Source of the DNA: Mytilus californianus
Lineage: Eukaryota; Mollusca; Bivalvia; Mytilida; Mytilidae
Assembly: GCF_021869535.1 (NCBI RefSeq)
Contig: NW_026262738.1
Location: 124,001-188,000, forward strand
Length of the DNA stretch: 64,000 nt
Direction of reading: 5' to 3'
This document shows positions 11,394 through 25,300 of the stretch, one piece after another; the stretch's first letter is position 1; each line of letters opens with the position of its first letter. Made by a program: the position numbers and the translations under genes. The notes beneath the pieces are model-generated. The model had not been told where the DNA came from, did no database searches, and saw only the letters and a list, made by a program, of their open reading frames with translations.

Positions 11394-11419
11394 CAGACCT
11401 TCTAAATTTCAAACTGACC
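11394..11419 (+). repeat. E2 left terminal inverted repeat (26 bp)
   Basis: Starts CAGACCTTCT and ends AAACTGACC. It matches the reverse complement of 28120-28145 at 25 of 26 positions. Confidence 0.9.
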
Positions 11420-11655
11420 ACACGCACGATACACGCACGGACGATACACGCACGGTGAATGCACGAAACACGATCCAACCACGATGAGCGATGAGCGTTA
11501 CACGGAGGATTAACGAAAAATGAATGATGAATGATGAACGCACGATACACGCACGGTGAATGATGAATGATGAACGCACGATACACGCACGGTGAATGTT
11601 GAATGATGAGCGCACGATACACGTACGGTGAATGATTCATTGACGAATGAACGAT
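11420..11655 (+). repeat. E2 left subterminal minisatellite
   Basis: Tandem words such as gcacgatacacgcacgg and gaatgatgaatgatgaac, with a period of roughly 27-50 bp. Long frames through it (IHRACIVRSSF-type strings) are repeat artefacts. Confidence 0.88.
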
Positions 11656-11940
11656 AGGCACTCAACACACGATTCGTTAAGTCATTTAATTTAGGATGGC
11701 ATTTAAAATTGATATATGATAATTAAAATGTATAAGGGTATACAAATTTTAGATATCGCGCTTTCAGTGTTGATTGGTTGGCAACATTCAATGTCGTAAA
11801 TAGATTAATTGTCGTATACCTTTTAGTGTATTTCCAATTTACCAATGAGTGTTGTCAAATTATAAAACTCATCGACTTATATATAATGTTTTTTATACAT
11901 TAAATATAGAAAACATATTTATAAATTGTTACATTTTAAA

Positions 11941-12104
11941 GAGTGGCGGATCGAGCCATTTTTAAAAAGGGGATTCTCAATCCAGGATAAAAGGGATGGT
12001 TCCAACCATATGTCCCCATTCAAAAGCATTGATCGTCAAAAAAAGGGGGTTCCAACCCCAAGAACCCCCCCCCCCCCCCTATTTTTTTTTTTGGATCTGC
12101 CTTA
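11941..12104. mobile_element. CAGTGGCGG-type small element, degenerate copy 1
   Basis: Begins gagtggcggatcg, has 'ggggattc' and long C and T tracts inside, and ends ggatctgccttaa. The same end motifs (GTGGCGGATC and GGATCTGCC) bound copies at 31798-31955 and 57553-57682. Termini of this form resemble hAT-type MITEs; the family call is tentative. Confidence 0.6.
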
Positions 12105-12183
12105 ATTTGTAACCTTGACAATTTTTGATCATTTGTTTTCGTTCAAAAATGTATGAAATATTTGTCACTGGATATTACGCAAA

Positions 12184-12285
12184 CATGAATCCCGGCGAGG
12201 GAAGAACAAAAAAAGTTTGCTTCCGCAAATTTACAGATTTAACATTGTTGTGCTGATACTTAGAGTAATTATGTATATATATTCA
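12184..12285 (+). repeat. 5'-truncated SINE fragment
   Basis: 'atgaatcccggcgaggga', then 'gcaaatttacagattt', then 'aacattgttgtgctgat' match the body of the tRNA-derived SINE at 36634-36735 and 37076-37165. The tRNA-like A box is missing; homology begins inside the B box. Confidence 0.8.
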
Positions 12286-13930
12286 TATGAAAAAAGTTCA
12301 TCGAGAATGCAACATTGCAAATAATACTTTTAAAAATTCCCATTATAAAACTTAGGACTTTTTTAGTACTTTTGACGGGATAATGAAGTTTTTAGAATTT
12401 CCCGGCTCATAGAAAATACACAAAAGAGACAAAAGAAAGCCCTTCTAAATAAACAAAACGTCTAAGATGGCCATTCCATTTAATATTATTTCAGAATGAG
12501 GTGTATACTTAATGTTTTGGACATCTGTTTCCCTAGATCTGAACAAGGATTTGTATAATTTAGATTCTATCATGTCATGTCATTGAGAATTATTACTTAA
12601 TTCATGCTACATAATGTCATTTCCGTATTTGATAAAAAAAAAAAAAAAAAAATCCAATAACTTTTAATTTTTGAATATATCTGTATAACTAAATTAATTA
12701 GTTGACACGCGCCGATGTTGTCAACACGGTAAGTCTTTAAATATCAACGAATACGTGTTATCTCTGCGGTCAAGTGTAACCGGGAATTTAAGACATGCGT
12801 TTTTAATCGGAAAGATAAAACCGATCCCGACGGTCCCTAAATAATTGCATATCACTAAAACGGAACTTTAAAGAACAATGACAAATTCAATATCAAAAAT
12901 GTCTGCGGAACAATTTTCAAGAATTGAAATTGAAAGTTTAAAATAATTAGTCGTTTTATTTCTATTACATGTAGTCTTTTATTTTTAAAATTATAAACAT
13001 TCAATCGGTTGTCGTTCTCTTTATCTTCCTCTATGATGTTTTTGAAGACAAAAACAATTCGCAGGATTAATCTAAATAGTCAGACATTAAACTCACTCTT
13101 CTAAAACTTTTAGCATTAAAACCTAATTGCATGAAATTGAATTAGTATGTTAGTATTCTCATCACTTTTATTTATTGACGTAACTAATCTTTTGAGGTTA
13201 CGTCACGCGAATATATTTCACATGAAAAGGTGCAACTAGATGCATCCCTAAACAAAAAATTAAAACAATATATATATATATATATATATAAAATGGCGGG
13301 TATGCGTCAATCAGACAGCAATCCAACATAAACACAAGTAGGTTACCTGACATCTAGAATGAGAGATTTAAGCATAACCCGCGCTGGTTTTGAGTAAAAT
13401 TCTATATACATGTAGTACTCCGAAACGTGAAATATACGAAAGTTTTTTTTACGTACGATGGAGCGTGGCATTCCTTAAATACATACGGGTCCACAGAATC
13501 TTCTTATTATAATATAATGGTAAATGAGGATCTCGTTAGAGGAACAAAGTAAAGATACATGTTAACGCAGAATAATTTCCACATGCAGAAAATCAGAGGA
13601 CGATCTCTCAATTAGTATGCGATTGTAACTAATACATCCATAGACAATACATGTAACACTAGTAACTGCAACTTCATATACTGACTTTGAAACAAATATA
13701 CTGCTCATAATAATTGCACATCTAAGATTTTAATCTAGCTATCACGCATCATATAGACCATTGCGCACCATTGAACGGCTCACAACACTTCGGCGCAGAC
13801 CATCGCACTTCAGCGTGACCATCAAACTTCATGGTCCCCATTGCACCTTTGAGTCATACATACATGTGTATATACACTTTTTACTTGATTTCGATAATTG
13901 CAAAAACTTTTATACCGATTTTCTGATAAG

Positions 13931-14375
13931 GTCCGAGAACACAGTTATTTGGTAGTGCATTTCTTTTAGACAATAAATAAAAATTAAAAAAATTCCACCT
14001 GCGCTTTCTCAATAATATTTTTACAGTGTGTTGAACTACTTTTGGGACAAATTAAATCAAAATTATAGAAAACTTCATCAGCTCTAACTCAAAATATGGA
14101 CAATTTTATGTTAAGTGGGTCTTGAAATTTTTTGACAGCTTCCGAAATGCTAATTTGTTAACCTTTTTCAGCTGGACCAAATCACTACTTTACTTTAAAA
14201 TTCATGACCCAAATTTTTTTACAGTGTAGTTTCATTCCCCTAATTGCTATTTGAGGCAAAAACATGAAGAAATAAATTTGGAAGGGGTATAAAAAAAATG
14301 GCAAGTAACACACTGTCCACACTAGGGACTATATTCGTGGACGAAAATCAAAGGACGATAACTGTGTTCCCGGAC
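13931..14375. mobile_element. Possible MITE with 18-bp inverted ends
   Basis: gtccgagaacacagttat (13931-13948) and ataactgtgttcccggac (14358-14375) are inverted copies with one mismatch. The interior is AT-rich and non-coding. The exact ends and target duplication are unclear. Confidence 0.5.
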
Positions 14376-15854
14376 TATAATGGTTTTTATTGCACTAAAG
14401 TAATAATTTAAATTCCCGCGGGTATTGCCCGAGGGAAATACGGTTCATTTAAGGGTTTACAAATCTTCATAGCTTAAATATGTTGATACTTATGTCACGA
14501 ACAGATATATATGACAAACATTTTTCAAATTGTCAGTATATAAATAAAGAGGTTTTTTTTAAGAAACGTTTGTTTCAGCTATCACAGACTAAGTTGGCCT
14601 TTAATGGATTTAGCTCTTATGTAAAAATAAGAAGATGAAGTATAATTGCTAATGAGACAATTATTCAAGAAGCTTCAAATCAAGCGGATGTTAGCAGTTA
14701 TAGTATATATAGGCCGTACGACCTTAAATAATGAAAAAATACGGAAACCGTAAAGTCGGTCAAACGAGGCCCCGCCCCGACGTGAAAAAATATGAAACAA
14801 TTCAATTGAGAAAACTAGCGACCTTATTCATAACAAAGTAATTTTTCGGCACAAACATTTTTCTTTACTAAATATTACTAAACAATTTTCATGTTTAATC
14901 ATTAAATTAAAAGATGTTATATTAAAAAAAAAGATTTAAAAGAAATAATAAATCCCTAAGTGTTTTACTGGTAAACATATTTAATGTCTGGTAGTTTTCA
15001 TATGCAAATAATTATTTCTTTTTGTTTTTTTTTAAAGATAATAGTGTAATCGGTTATGTAATTTGACACGTGTCTAACGGTTCACTGATTTTCGGCAATA
15101 TCAAAGAAAAACCGGCACTTGCCTAAATATTGTTCAATAACTCATTTATTTGTGGTTCTTTTTCTATAAAATTTGGAATTTATGCATTAAATATTAGTCT
15201 CTTCCATAATATGAAATTTGGTTACATGTGATAGCAACCCTTCTAGTTCTTAGTGGCATATAATAAGTCCTTAGTGCACCAAGGAGTTCTTAGCAGTGTT
15301 TAGACGGAAATTGTTTTATCTTGATAGATGCAAACGAAACTTCAATGAATTATTTGTACTTATCAAAATAACTATTATATCGAATAAAAATGAAAAAAAA
15401 AATCTATCGGATAAAAACTACCGTTTTTTTTCTATGAGAGAATATATATCCTATTGGAGTCAAATTTGTTCTATGGATTCGAAAAGACAAAAATATCCTC
15501 GGTAACGGAACAAAAAATACTCTCATGGTAAAACAAATCCGTCATTTTTTAATAATCCTAGAATCCAATAAGGTTAACAAAGAACTATTGTAAATTATTT
15601 TTTCGGAATTTTTAGACATACAATAAAAACGGTGTCCCGGATTTGCAATCATGAACACGACGAAAAGTTAATCAGAGGAAGTGTTAAATGTTTATTTTAA
15701 ACACAATTTCAAGTAAAAAAAGTTCCTATATTAAAATCATTCTTAAGGAATACGTGATATATTTGCCTGCTCTTATATATACTTTTTTATTTACAAAATG
15801 CCTTTAAATACATATAATGTTTATTTTTATTTAATTTGCCACAAAACGTATTTA

Positions 15855-15880
15855 CAGTACTTGCAACCTTGGGCGTTACT
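15855..15880 (+). repeat. E3 left terminal inverted repeat (26 bp)
   Basis: Starts CAGTACTTGCAACC and ends GGGCGTTACT. It pairs with 26596-26621 at 24 of 26 positions. Confidence 0.9.
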
Positions 15881-16060
15881 ATTTTAGCGATCTACAGCGG
15901 TCATCGATCAGTAACCGATCAGTCAAGTTCGCGTCAAACTCACGTCACCAATCCGTCAGACTTATAGTAAAAATATTTGACTGATCGTAACGATCGGACG
16001 GATCGGACCGATTGACCTTTCTGACGGATTGAACTCTACTACGTCACATGATGAACTAAT
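15881..16060 (+). repeat. E3 left subterminal repeat cluster
   Basis: Short GC-richer words (ggtcatcgatcag, ccgatcagtcaag, gatcggacggatcgg, tctgacggattg) stand out against the AT-rich interior. They recur at the right end. Confidence 0.8.
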
Positions 16061-16320
16061 ACAAATTACATAATCTTAGTTTCGTTTCATTTGATTAAAA
16101 TGGCGCCATGGGAAACGTTCAAGTACAAAAGATCAACATTTTTTTTAGTAATTATTCAGCAAAGTTTTAAGAATTTAAAAAGAAATGAAATATGCAGATA
16201 AAACTGATTTTAAATATCATAGAATGGTGATTTTCGTTTTTATTTAGGTTATATATTATCACACCCGAAGAGTGCTAAAACGGTCTTTATCGCGAATGTG
16301 ATTTAATTTTTTTTCCGAAA
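16061..16320. other. E3 left spacer
   Basis: Unique-looking AT-rich sequence, possibly containing very diverged monomer remnants ('attattcagcaaagttttaag'-like words). No gene seen. Confidence 0.45.
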
Positions 16321-19300
16321 AAAACATTGCATTTTTTTTATCAAAAGAAGAAAAATTGGTAATAACATTTTAGTATATTTTCTCTGATATTCTTTTAGTT
16401 TTATGAAAAACAACCGATCCTGAACTACAAAAGTATAAAATCTAATGGCGGTCAATGTTTTTCATTAAACAGTTAAAATAAAAAAAATGATTGCATTCTT
16501 TTTCAATAAAAACAAAAGTTTATGTATATTTATTCTTCAATTATTCACATTTTATACAAAATTATTTATCTAAAGGCATTTCTAATGACTGATTGAATTT
16601 GAAGTTGCATTATTTCTAATATAAAAGAAGAAATATTTGAATTTTTAAGCAACACGAACAAAAATTTATTATCTTTTCCCTGAAATTCAGCATAATTTAT
16701 GAAAAACAACCAATCCTGATGTACAAAAAGTACTGAAATCAAAAGGCGATTCATAATTTCTATCAAAATAAAGAAATTATTGCATTCATATTCAACACAA
16801 ACAAAAGTTTAAGTATTTGTCTCCTTACATTATCAAAATTCTTGTAAAACAATCTTATCTTGAGGCCTTTGAAATAACTAGTTACAAAAAACATTGCATT
16901 TTTTTGTGTCAAAAAAAGAAAAATTGATAATTTTAAACAAAGCAAACAACATTTTCGTATATTTTCTATGATATTCTTTTAATTTTTAGGAAAAACAACC
17001 AATCCTGAACTACAAAAAAGTACAAAAATCCAATGACAGTCAATAATTTACATTAAAATAAAGAAATGATTGCATTTTTATTCAACAAAAACAAAGTTTA
17101 TGCATATTTATCCTACAATTATTCACATTTATACAAAATAACTTATCTAAAGGCATTTATAATGACTGATTGCAATTGATGTTGCATTATTTCTGATATA
17201 AAAGAAGAAATATTTTCATTTTTAAGCAACGCAAACAAAAATTTAGTATCTTTTCCCTGAAATTCAGCATAATTTATGAAAAACAACTAATCCTGATGTA
17301 CAAAAAGTACTGAAATCTAATGGCGGTTAGTAATTTCTATCAAGATAAAGAAATTATTACATTCGTATTTAACACAAACAAAAGTTTAAGTATTTTTCTC
17401 CTTACATAATTAAAATTCTGATAAAAAATCTTATCTTGAGGCCTATAAAATAACTAGTTACAAAAAACATTGCATTTTTTTTTATCAAAAAAAAAAAAAT
17501 TGATAATTTTAAACAATGCGAACAACATTTTAGTATATTTTCTATGATATTCTTTTAATTTTATGAAAAACAACCAATCCTGAGCTACAAAAAGTACAAA
17601 TTTCAATGGCGGTCAATAATTTCCATTAAAATAAAGAAATGATTGCATTCTTTTTCAACGAAAACAAAAGTTTATGTATATTTATCCTTCAATTATTCAC
17701 ATTTTATACAAAATTATTTATCTAAAGGCATTTATAATGACTGATTAAATTTGACGTTACATTATTTCTGATATGAAAGAAGAAATATTTGCATTTTTAA
17801 GCAACACAAACAATAATTTATTATTTTTTCCCTGAAATTCATCATAATTTATGAAAAACAACCAATCATGATGTACAACAAGTACTGAAATCAAACGGCG
17901 TTTCATAATTTCTATCAAAATAAAGAAATTGTTGCATTCATATTCAATACAAGCAAAAGTTTAGGCCTTATATATTTAAAATTCTCATCAAAAATCTTAT
18001 CTTCAGCCTTTAAAATAACTAGTTACAAAAAACATTGCATTTTTTTTTATCAAAAAAATAAAAATTGGTAATTTTAAACAATGCGAACAACATTTTAGTA
18101 TATTTTCTCTGATATTCTTTTAATTTTATGAAAAACAACCAATCCTGAACTACAAAAAAGTACAAAAATCCAATGGCGGTCAATAATTTCCATTAAAATG
18201 AAAAAATGATTGCATTCTTTTTCAACAAAAACAAAAGTTTATGCATATTTATCCTTAAATTATTCACATCTTATACAAAAGTACTGATCTAAATGCATTT
18301 ATAATTATATCTGATTGCAATTGACGTTGCATTATTTCTGATATAAAAGAAGAAATATTTGCATTTTTAAGCAACACGAACAAAAATTTAGTATCTTTTC
18401 CTTTAAATTCAGCATATTTTATGAAAATCAACCAAACCTGTTGTACAAAAAATACTGAAATCTAATGGCGGTTCATAATTTCTATCAAAATATAGAAATT
18501 ATAACATTGGTATTCAACAAAAACAAAAGTTTATGCATATCTATCCTTCAATTATTCACATTTTATACAAAATTACTTATCTAAAGTCATTTATAATGAC
18601 TGATTGCAATTGAAGTTGCATTATTTCTGATATAAAAGAAGAAATATTTGCATTTTTAAGCAAAGGGAACAAAAATTTACTATCTTTTGCCTGAAATTAC
18701 GCAACATTTATGAAAAACACCAATCCTGATGTACAAAAAGTACGGAAATCAAATGGTGGTTCATAATTTCTATCAAAATAAAGAAATTATTGCATTCATA
18801 TTCAACACAAGCAAACGTTTAAGCCTTATATATTTAAAATTCTCATAAAAAATATTATCTTTAGGCCTTTGAAATAACTAGTTACAAAAAACCTTGCATT
18901 TTTTTTTTATCAAAAAAAGAAAAATTGAAAATTTTAAACAATGCGAACAACATTTTAGCATACTTTCTCTGGTATTCTTTTAATTTTATGAAAAACAACC
19001 AATCCTGAACTACAAAACGTACAAAAATCCAATGGCGATCAATAATTTCAATTAAAATAAAGAAATGATTGCATTCTTATTTAACTAAAACAAAAGTTTA
19101 TGCATATTTATTCTTCAATTATTCACATTTTATACAAAATTACTTATCTAAAGTCATTTATAATGACTGATTGAATTTGACGTTACATTATTTCTGATAT
19201 AAAAGAAGAAATATTTTCATTTTTAAGCAACGCAAACAAAAATTTAGTATCTTTTCCTTGAAATTCAGCATAATTTATGAAAAACAACTAATCCTGATGT

Positions 19301-22300
19301 ACAAAAAGTACTGAAATCTAATGGCGGTTAGTAATTTCTATCAAGATAAAGAAATTATTACATTCGTATTTAACACAAACAAAAGTTTAAGTATTTTTCT
19401 TCTTACATAATTAAAATTCTGATAAAATAATTTTATCTTGAGGCCTATAAAATAACTAGTTACAAAAAACATTGCATTTTTTTTTTATCAAAAAAAGAAA
19501 AATTGATAATTTTAAACAATGCGAACAACATTTTAGTATATTTTCTATGATATTCTTTTAATTTTATGAAAAACAACCAATCCTGAGCTACAAAAAGTAC
19601 AAATTTCAATGGCGGTCAATAATTTCCATTAAAATAAAGAAATGATTGCATTCTTTTTCAACGAAAACAAAAGTTTATGTATATTTATCCTTCAATTATT
19701 CACATTTTATACAAAATTATTTATCTAAAGGCATTTATAATGACTGATTAAATTTGACGTTACATTATTTCTGATATGAAAGAAGAAATATTTGCATTTT
19801 TAAGCAACACAAACAATAATTTATTATTTTTTCCCTGAAATTCATCATAATTTATGAAAAACAACCAATCATGATGTACAACAAGTACTGAAATCAAACG
19901 GCGTTTCATAATTTCTATCAAAATAAAGAAATTGTTGCATTCATATTCAATACAAGCAAAAGTTTAGGCCTTATATATTTAAAATTCTCATCAAAAATCT
20001 TATCTTCAGCCTTTAAAATAACTAGTTACAAAAAACATTGCATTTTTTTTTATCAAAAAAATAAAAATTGGTAATTTTAAACAATGCGAACAACATTTTA
20101 GTATATTTTCTCTGATATTCTTTTAATTTTATGAAAAACAACCAATCCTGAACTACAAAAAAGTACAAAAATCCAATGGCGGTCAATAATTTCCATTAAA
20201 ATGAAAAAATGATTGCATTCTTTTTCAACAAAAACAAAAGTTTATGCATATTTATCCTTAAATTATTCACATCTTATACAAAAGTACTGATCTAAATGCA
20301 TTTATAATTATATCTGATTGCAATTGACGTTGCATTATTTCTGATATAAAAGAAGAAATATTTGCATTTTTAAGCAACACGAACAAAAATTTAGTATCTT
20401 TTCCTTTAAATTCAGCATATTTTATGAAAATCAACCAAACCTGTTGTACAAAAAATACTGAAATCTAATGGCGGTTCATAATTTCTATCAAAATATAGAA
20501 ATTATAACATTGGTATTCAACAAAAACAAAAGTTTATGCATATCTATCCTTCAATTATTCACATTTTATACAAAATTACTTATCTAAAGTCATTTATAAT
20601 GACTGATTGCAATTGAAGTTGCATTATTTCTGATATAAAAGAAGAAATATTTGCATTTTTAAGCAAAGGGAACAAAAATTTACTATCTTTTGCCTGAAAT
20701 TACGCAACATTTATGAAAAACACCAATCCTGATGTACAAAAAGTACGGAAATCAAATGGTGGTTCATAATTTCTATCAAAATAAAGAAATTATTGCATTC
20801 ATATTCAACACAAGCAAACGTTTAAGCCTTATATATTTAAAATTCTCATAAAAAATATTATCTTTAGGCCTTTGAAATAACTAGTTACAAAAAACCTTGC
20901 ATTTTTTTTTTATCAAAAAAAGAAAAATTGAAAATTTTAAACAATGCGAACAACATTTTAGCATACTTTCTCTGATATTCTTTTAATTTTATGAAAAACA
21001 ACCAATCCTGAACTACAAAACGTACAAAAATCCAATGGCGATCAATAATTTCAATTAAAATAAAGAAATGATTGCATTCTTATTTAACTAAAACAAAAGT
21101 TTATGCATATTTATTCTTCAATTATTCACATTTTATACAAAATTACTTATCTAAAGTCATTTATAATGACTGATTGAATTTGACGTTACATTATTTCTGA
21201 TATAAAAGAAGAAATATTTTCATTTTTAAGCAACGCAAACAAAAATTTAGTATCTTTTCCTTGAAATTCAGCATAATTTATGAAAAACAACTAATCCTGA
21301 TGTACAAAAAGTACTGAAATCTAATGGCGGTTAGTAATTTCTATCAAGATAAAGAAATTATTACATTCGTATTTAACACAAACAAAAGTTTAAGTATTTT
21401 TCTTCTTACATAATTAAAATTCTGATAAAATAATTTTATCTTGAGGCCTATAAAATAACTAGTTACAAAAAACATTGCATTTTTTTTTTATCAAAAAAAG
21501 AAAAATTGATAATTTTAAACAATGCGAACAACATTTTAGTATATTTTCTATGATATTCTTTTAATTTTATGAAAAACAACCAATCCTGAGCTACAAAAAG
21601 TACAAAATTCAATGGCGGTCAATAATTTCCATTAAAATAAAGAAATGATTGCATTCTTTTTCAACGAAAACAAAAGTTTATGTATATTTATCCTTCAATT
21701 ATTCACATTTTATACAAAATTATTTATCTAAAGGCATTTATAATGACTGATTGAATTTGACGTTACATTATTTCTGATATGAAAGAAGAAATATTTGCAT
21801 TTTTAAGCAACACGAACAAAAATTTAGTAATTTTTCCCTGAAATTCAGCAGAATTTATGAAAAATATCAATCCTGATGTACAAAAAGTACTGAATTCAAA
21901 TGGCGGTTCATAATTTCTACCAAAATAAAGAAATTATTGCATTCATACTCAACACAAGCTAAATTTTAAGCCTTATATATTTAAAATTCTCATAAAAAAT
22001 CTTATCTTGAGGCCGTTGAAATAACTAGTTACAAAAAACATTGCATTTTTTTTTATCAAAAAAATAAAAATTGGTAATTTTAAACAATGCGAACAACATT
22101 TTAGTATATTTTCTATGATATTCTTTTAATTTTATTAAAAACAACCAATCCTGAGCTACAAAAAGTACAAAATTCAATGGCGGCCAATAATTTCCATTAA
22201 AATAAAGAAATGATTGCATTCTTATTTAACTAAAACAAAAGTTTATGCATATTTATTCTTCAATTATTCACATTTTATACAAAATTATTTATCTAAAGGC

Positions 22301-25300
22301 ATTTATAATGACTGATTGAATTTGACGTTACATTATTTCTGATATAAAAGAAGAAATATTTTCATTTTTAAGCAACGCAAACAAAAATTTAGTATCTTTT
22401 CCTGGAAATTCAGCATAATTTATGAAAAACAACTAATCCTGATGTACAAAAAGTACTGAAATCTAATGGCGGTTAGTAATTTCTATCAAGATAAAGAAAT
22501 TATTACATTCGTATTTAACACAAACAAAAGTTTAAGTATTTTTCTCCTTACATAATTAAAATTCTGATAAAATAATCTTATCTTGAGGCCTATAAAATAA
22601 CTAGTTACAAAAAACATTGCATTTTTTTTTTATCAAAAAAAGAAAAATTGATAATTTTAAACAATACGAACAACATTTTAGTATATTTTCTCTGATATTC
22701 TTTTAATTTTATGAAAAACAACCAATCCTGAGCTACAAAAAGTACAAAATTCAATGGCGGTCAATAATTTCTATTAAAATAAAGAAATGATTGCATTCTT
22801 TTTCAACGAAAACAAAAGTTTATGCATATTTATCCTTCAATTATTCACATTTTATACAAAATTATTTATCTAAAGGCATTTATAATGACTGATTGAATTT
22901 GACGTTACATTATTTCTGATATGAAAGAAGAAATATTTGCATTTTTAAGCAACACGAACAAAAATTTAGTAATTTTTCCCTGAAATTCAGCATAATTTAT
23001 GAAAAATATCAATCCTGATGTACAAAAAGTACTGAATTCAAATGGCGGTTCATAATTTCTACCAAAATAAAGAAATTATTGCATTCATACTCAACACAAG
23101 CAACATTTTAAGCCTTATATATTTAAAATTCTCATAAAAAATCTTATCTTGAGGCCGTTGAAATAACTAGTTACAAAAAACATTGCATTTTTTTTTATCA
23201 AAAAAATAAAAATTGGTAATTTTAAACAATGCGAACAACATTTTAGTATATTTTCTATGATATTCTTTTAATTTTATTAAAAACAACCAATCCTGAGCTA
23301 CAAAAAGTACAAAATTCAATGGCGGCCAATAATTTCCATTAAAATAAAGAAATGATTGCATTCTTATTTAACTAAAACAAAAGTTTATGCATATTTATTC
23401 TTCAATTATTCACATTTTATACAAAATTATTTATCTAAAGGCATTTATAATGACTGATTGAATTTGACGTTACATTATTTCTGATATAAAAGAAGAAATA
23501 TTTTCATTTTTAAGCAACGCAAACAAAAATTTTGTATCTTTTCCTGGAAATTCAGCATAATTTATGAAAAACAACTAATCCTGATGTACAAAAAGTACTG
23601 AAATCTAATGGCGGTTAGTAATTTCTATCAAGATAAAGAAATTATTACATTCGTATTTAACACAAACAAAAGTTTAAGTATTTTTCTCCTTACACAATTA
23701 AAATTCTGATAAAATAATCTTATCTTGAGGCCTATAAAATAACTAGTTACAAAAAACATTGCATTTTTTTTTTTATCAAAAAAAGAAAAATTGATAATTT
23801 TAAACAATACGAACAACATTTTAGTATATTTTCTATGATATTCTTTTAATTTTATGAAATACAACCAATCCTGAGCTACAAAAAGTACAAAATTCAATGG
23901 CGGTCAATAATTTCTATTAAAATAAAGAAATGATTGCATTCTTTTTCAACGAAAACAAATGTTTATGTATATTTATCCTTCAATTATTCACATTTTATAC
24001 AAAATTATTTATCTAAAGGCATTTATAATGACTGATTGAATTTGACGTTACATTATTTCTGATATGAAAGAAGAAATATTTGCATTTTTAAGCAACACGA
24101 ACAATAATTATTATTTTTTCCCTGAAATTCGTCATAATTTATGAAAAACAACCAATCCTGATGTACAACAAGTACTGAAATCAAACGGCGTTTCATAATT
24201 GCTATCAAAATAAAGAAATTGTTGCATTCATATTCAGTACAAGCAAAAGTTTAGGCCTTATATATTTAAAATTCTCATCAAAAATCGTATCTTCAGCCTT
24301 TAAAATAACTAGTTACAAAAAACATTGCATTTTTTTTTATCAAAAAAATAAAAATTGGTAATTTTAAACAATGCGAACAACATTTTAGTATATTTTCTCT
24401 GATATTCTTTTAAATTTATGAAAAAGAACCAATCCTGAACTACAAAAAAGAACAAAAATCCAATGGCGGTCAATAATTTCCATTAAAATGAAAAAATGAT
24501 TGCATTCTTGTTCAACAAAAACAAAAGTTTATGCATATTTATCCTTAAATTATTCACATTTTATACAAAAGTACTGATCTAAATGCATTTATAATAATAT
24601 CTGATTGCAATTGACGTTGCATTATTTCTGATATAAAAGAAGAAATATTTGCATTTTTAAGCAACACGAACAAATATTTAGTATCTTTTTCTTTAAATTC
24701 AGCATATTTTATGAAAAACAACCAAACCTGATGTACAAAAAGTACTGAATTCAAATGGCGGTTCATAATTTCTACCAAAATAAAGAAATTATTGCATTCA
24801 TACTCAACACAAGCAAAATTTTAAGCCTTATATATTTAAAATTCTCATAAAAAATCTTATCTTGAGGCCGTTGAAATAACTAGTTACAAAAAACATTGCA
24901 TTTTTTTTTTATAAAAAAAAGAAAAATTGAAAATTTTAAACAATGTGAACAACATTTTAGTATATTTTCTCTGATATTCTTTTAATTTTATGAAAAACAA
25001 CCAATCCTGAGCTACAAAAAGTACAAAATTCAATGGCGGTCAATAATTTCCATTAAAATAAAAAAATTATTGCATTCATTCTCAACACAAGCAAAATTTT
25101 AAGCCTTATATATTTAAAATTCTCATAAAAAATCTTATCTTGAGGCCTATAAAATAACTAGTTACAAAAAACATTGCATTTTTTTTTTTATAAAAAAAAA
25201 GAAAAATTGAAAATTTTAAACAATGTGAACAACATTTTAGTATATTTTCTCTGATATTCTTTTAATTTTATGAAAAACAACCAATCCTGAGCTACAAAAA

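Larger units (their letters stand above)
11656..15852. other. E2 left interior, no gene seen
   Basis: AT-rich and non-coding apart from the smaller repeats listed separately: a CAGTGGCGG-type element, a SINE fragment, an (AT)n tract at 13269-13291 and an inverted-repeat element at 13931-14375. A 64-codon frame at 13761-13955 lies in degenerate 'accatcgcacttc' words and is not convincing. From 14400 to 15850 I see nothing else. Confidence 0.55.

Noticed and set aside
11344..11661. 105- and 68-codon frames with IHRACIVRSSF-type repeats
   Set aside because: Entirely inside the E2 end minisatellite, with periodic translation in more than one frame.
14026..14311. tttacagtgtgtt ... aacacactgt as another TA-CAG element
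   Set aside because: Only about 10 bp pair, no TA follows the right end, and the region overlaps a better inverted pair at 13931-14375.
22025..23361. Identical 64-codon minus-strand frames at 22025 and 23167
   Set aside because: They are the same satellite monomer in two copies of a 1,142-bp higher-order repeat. The AT-rich frame is a by-product, not a gene.
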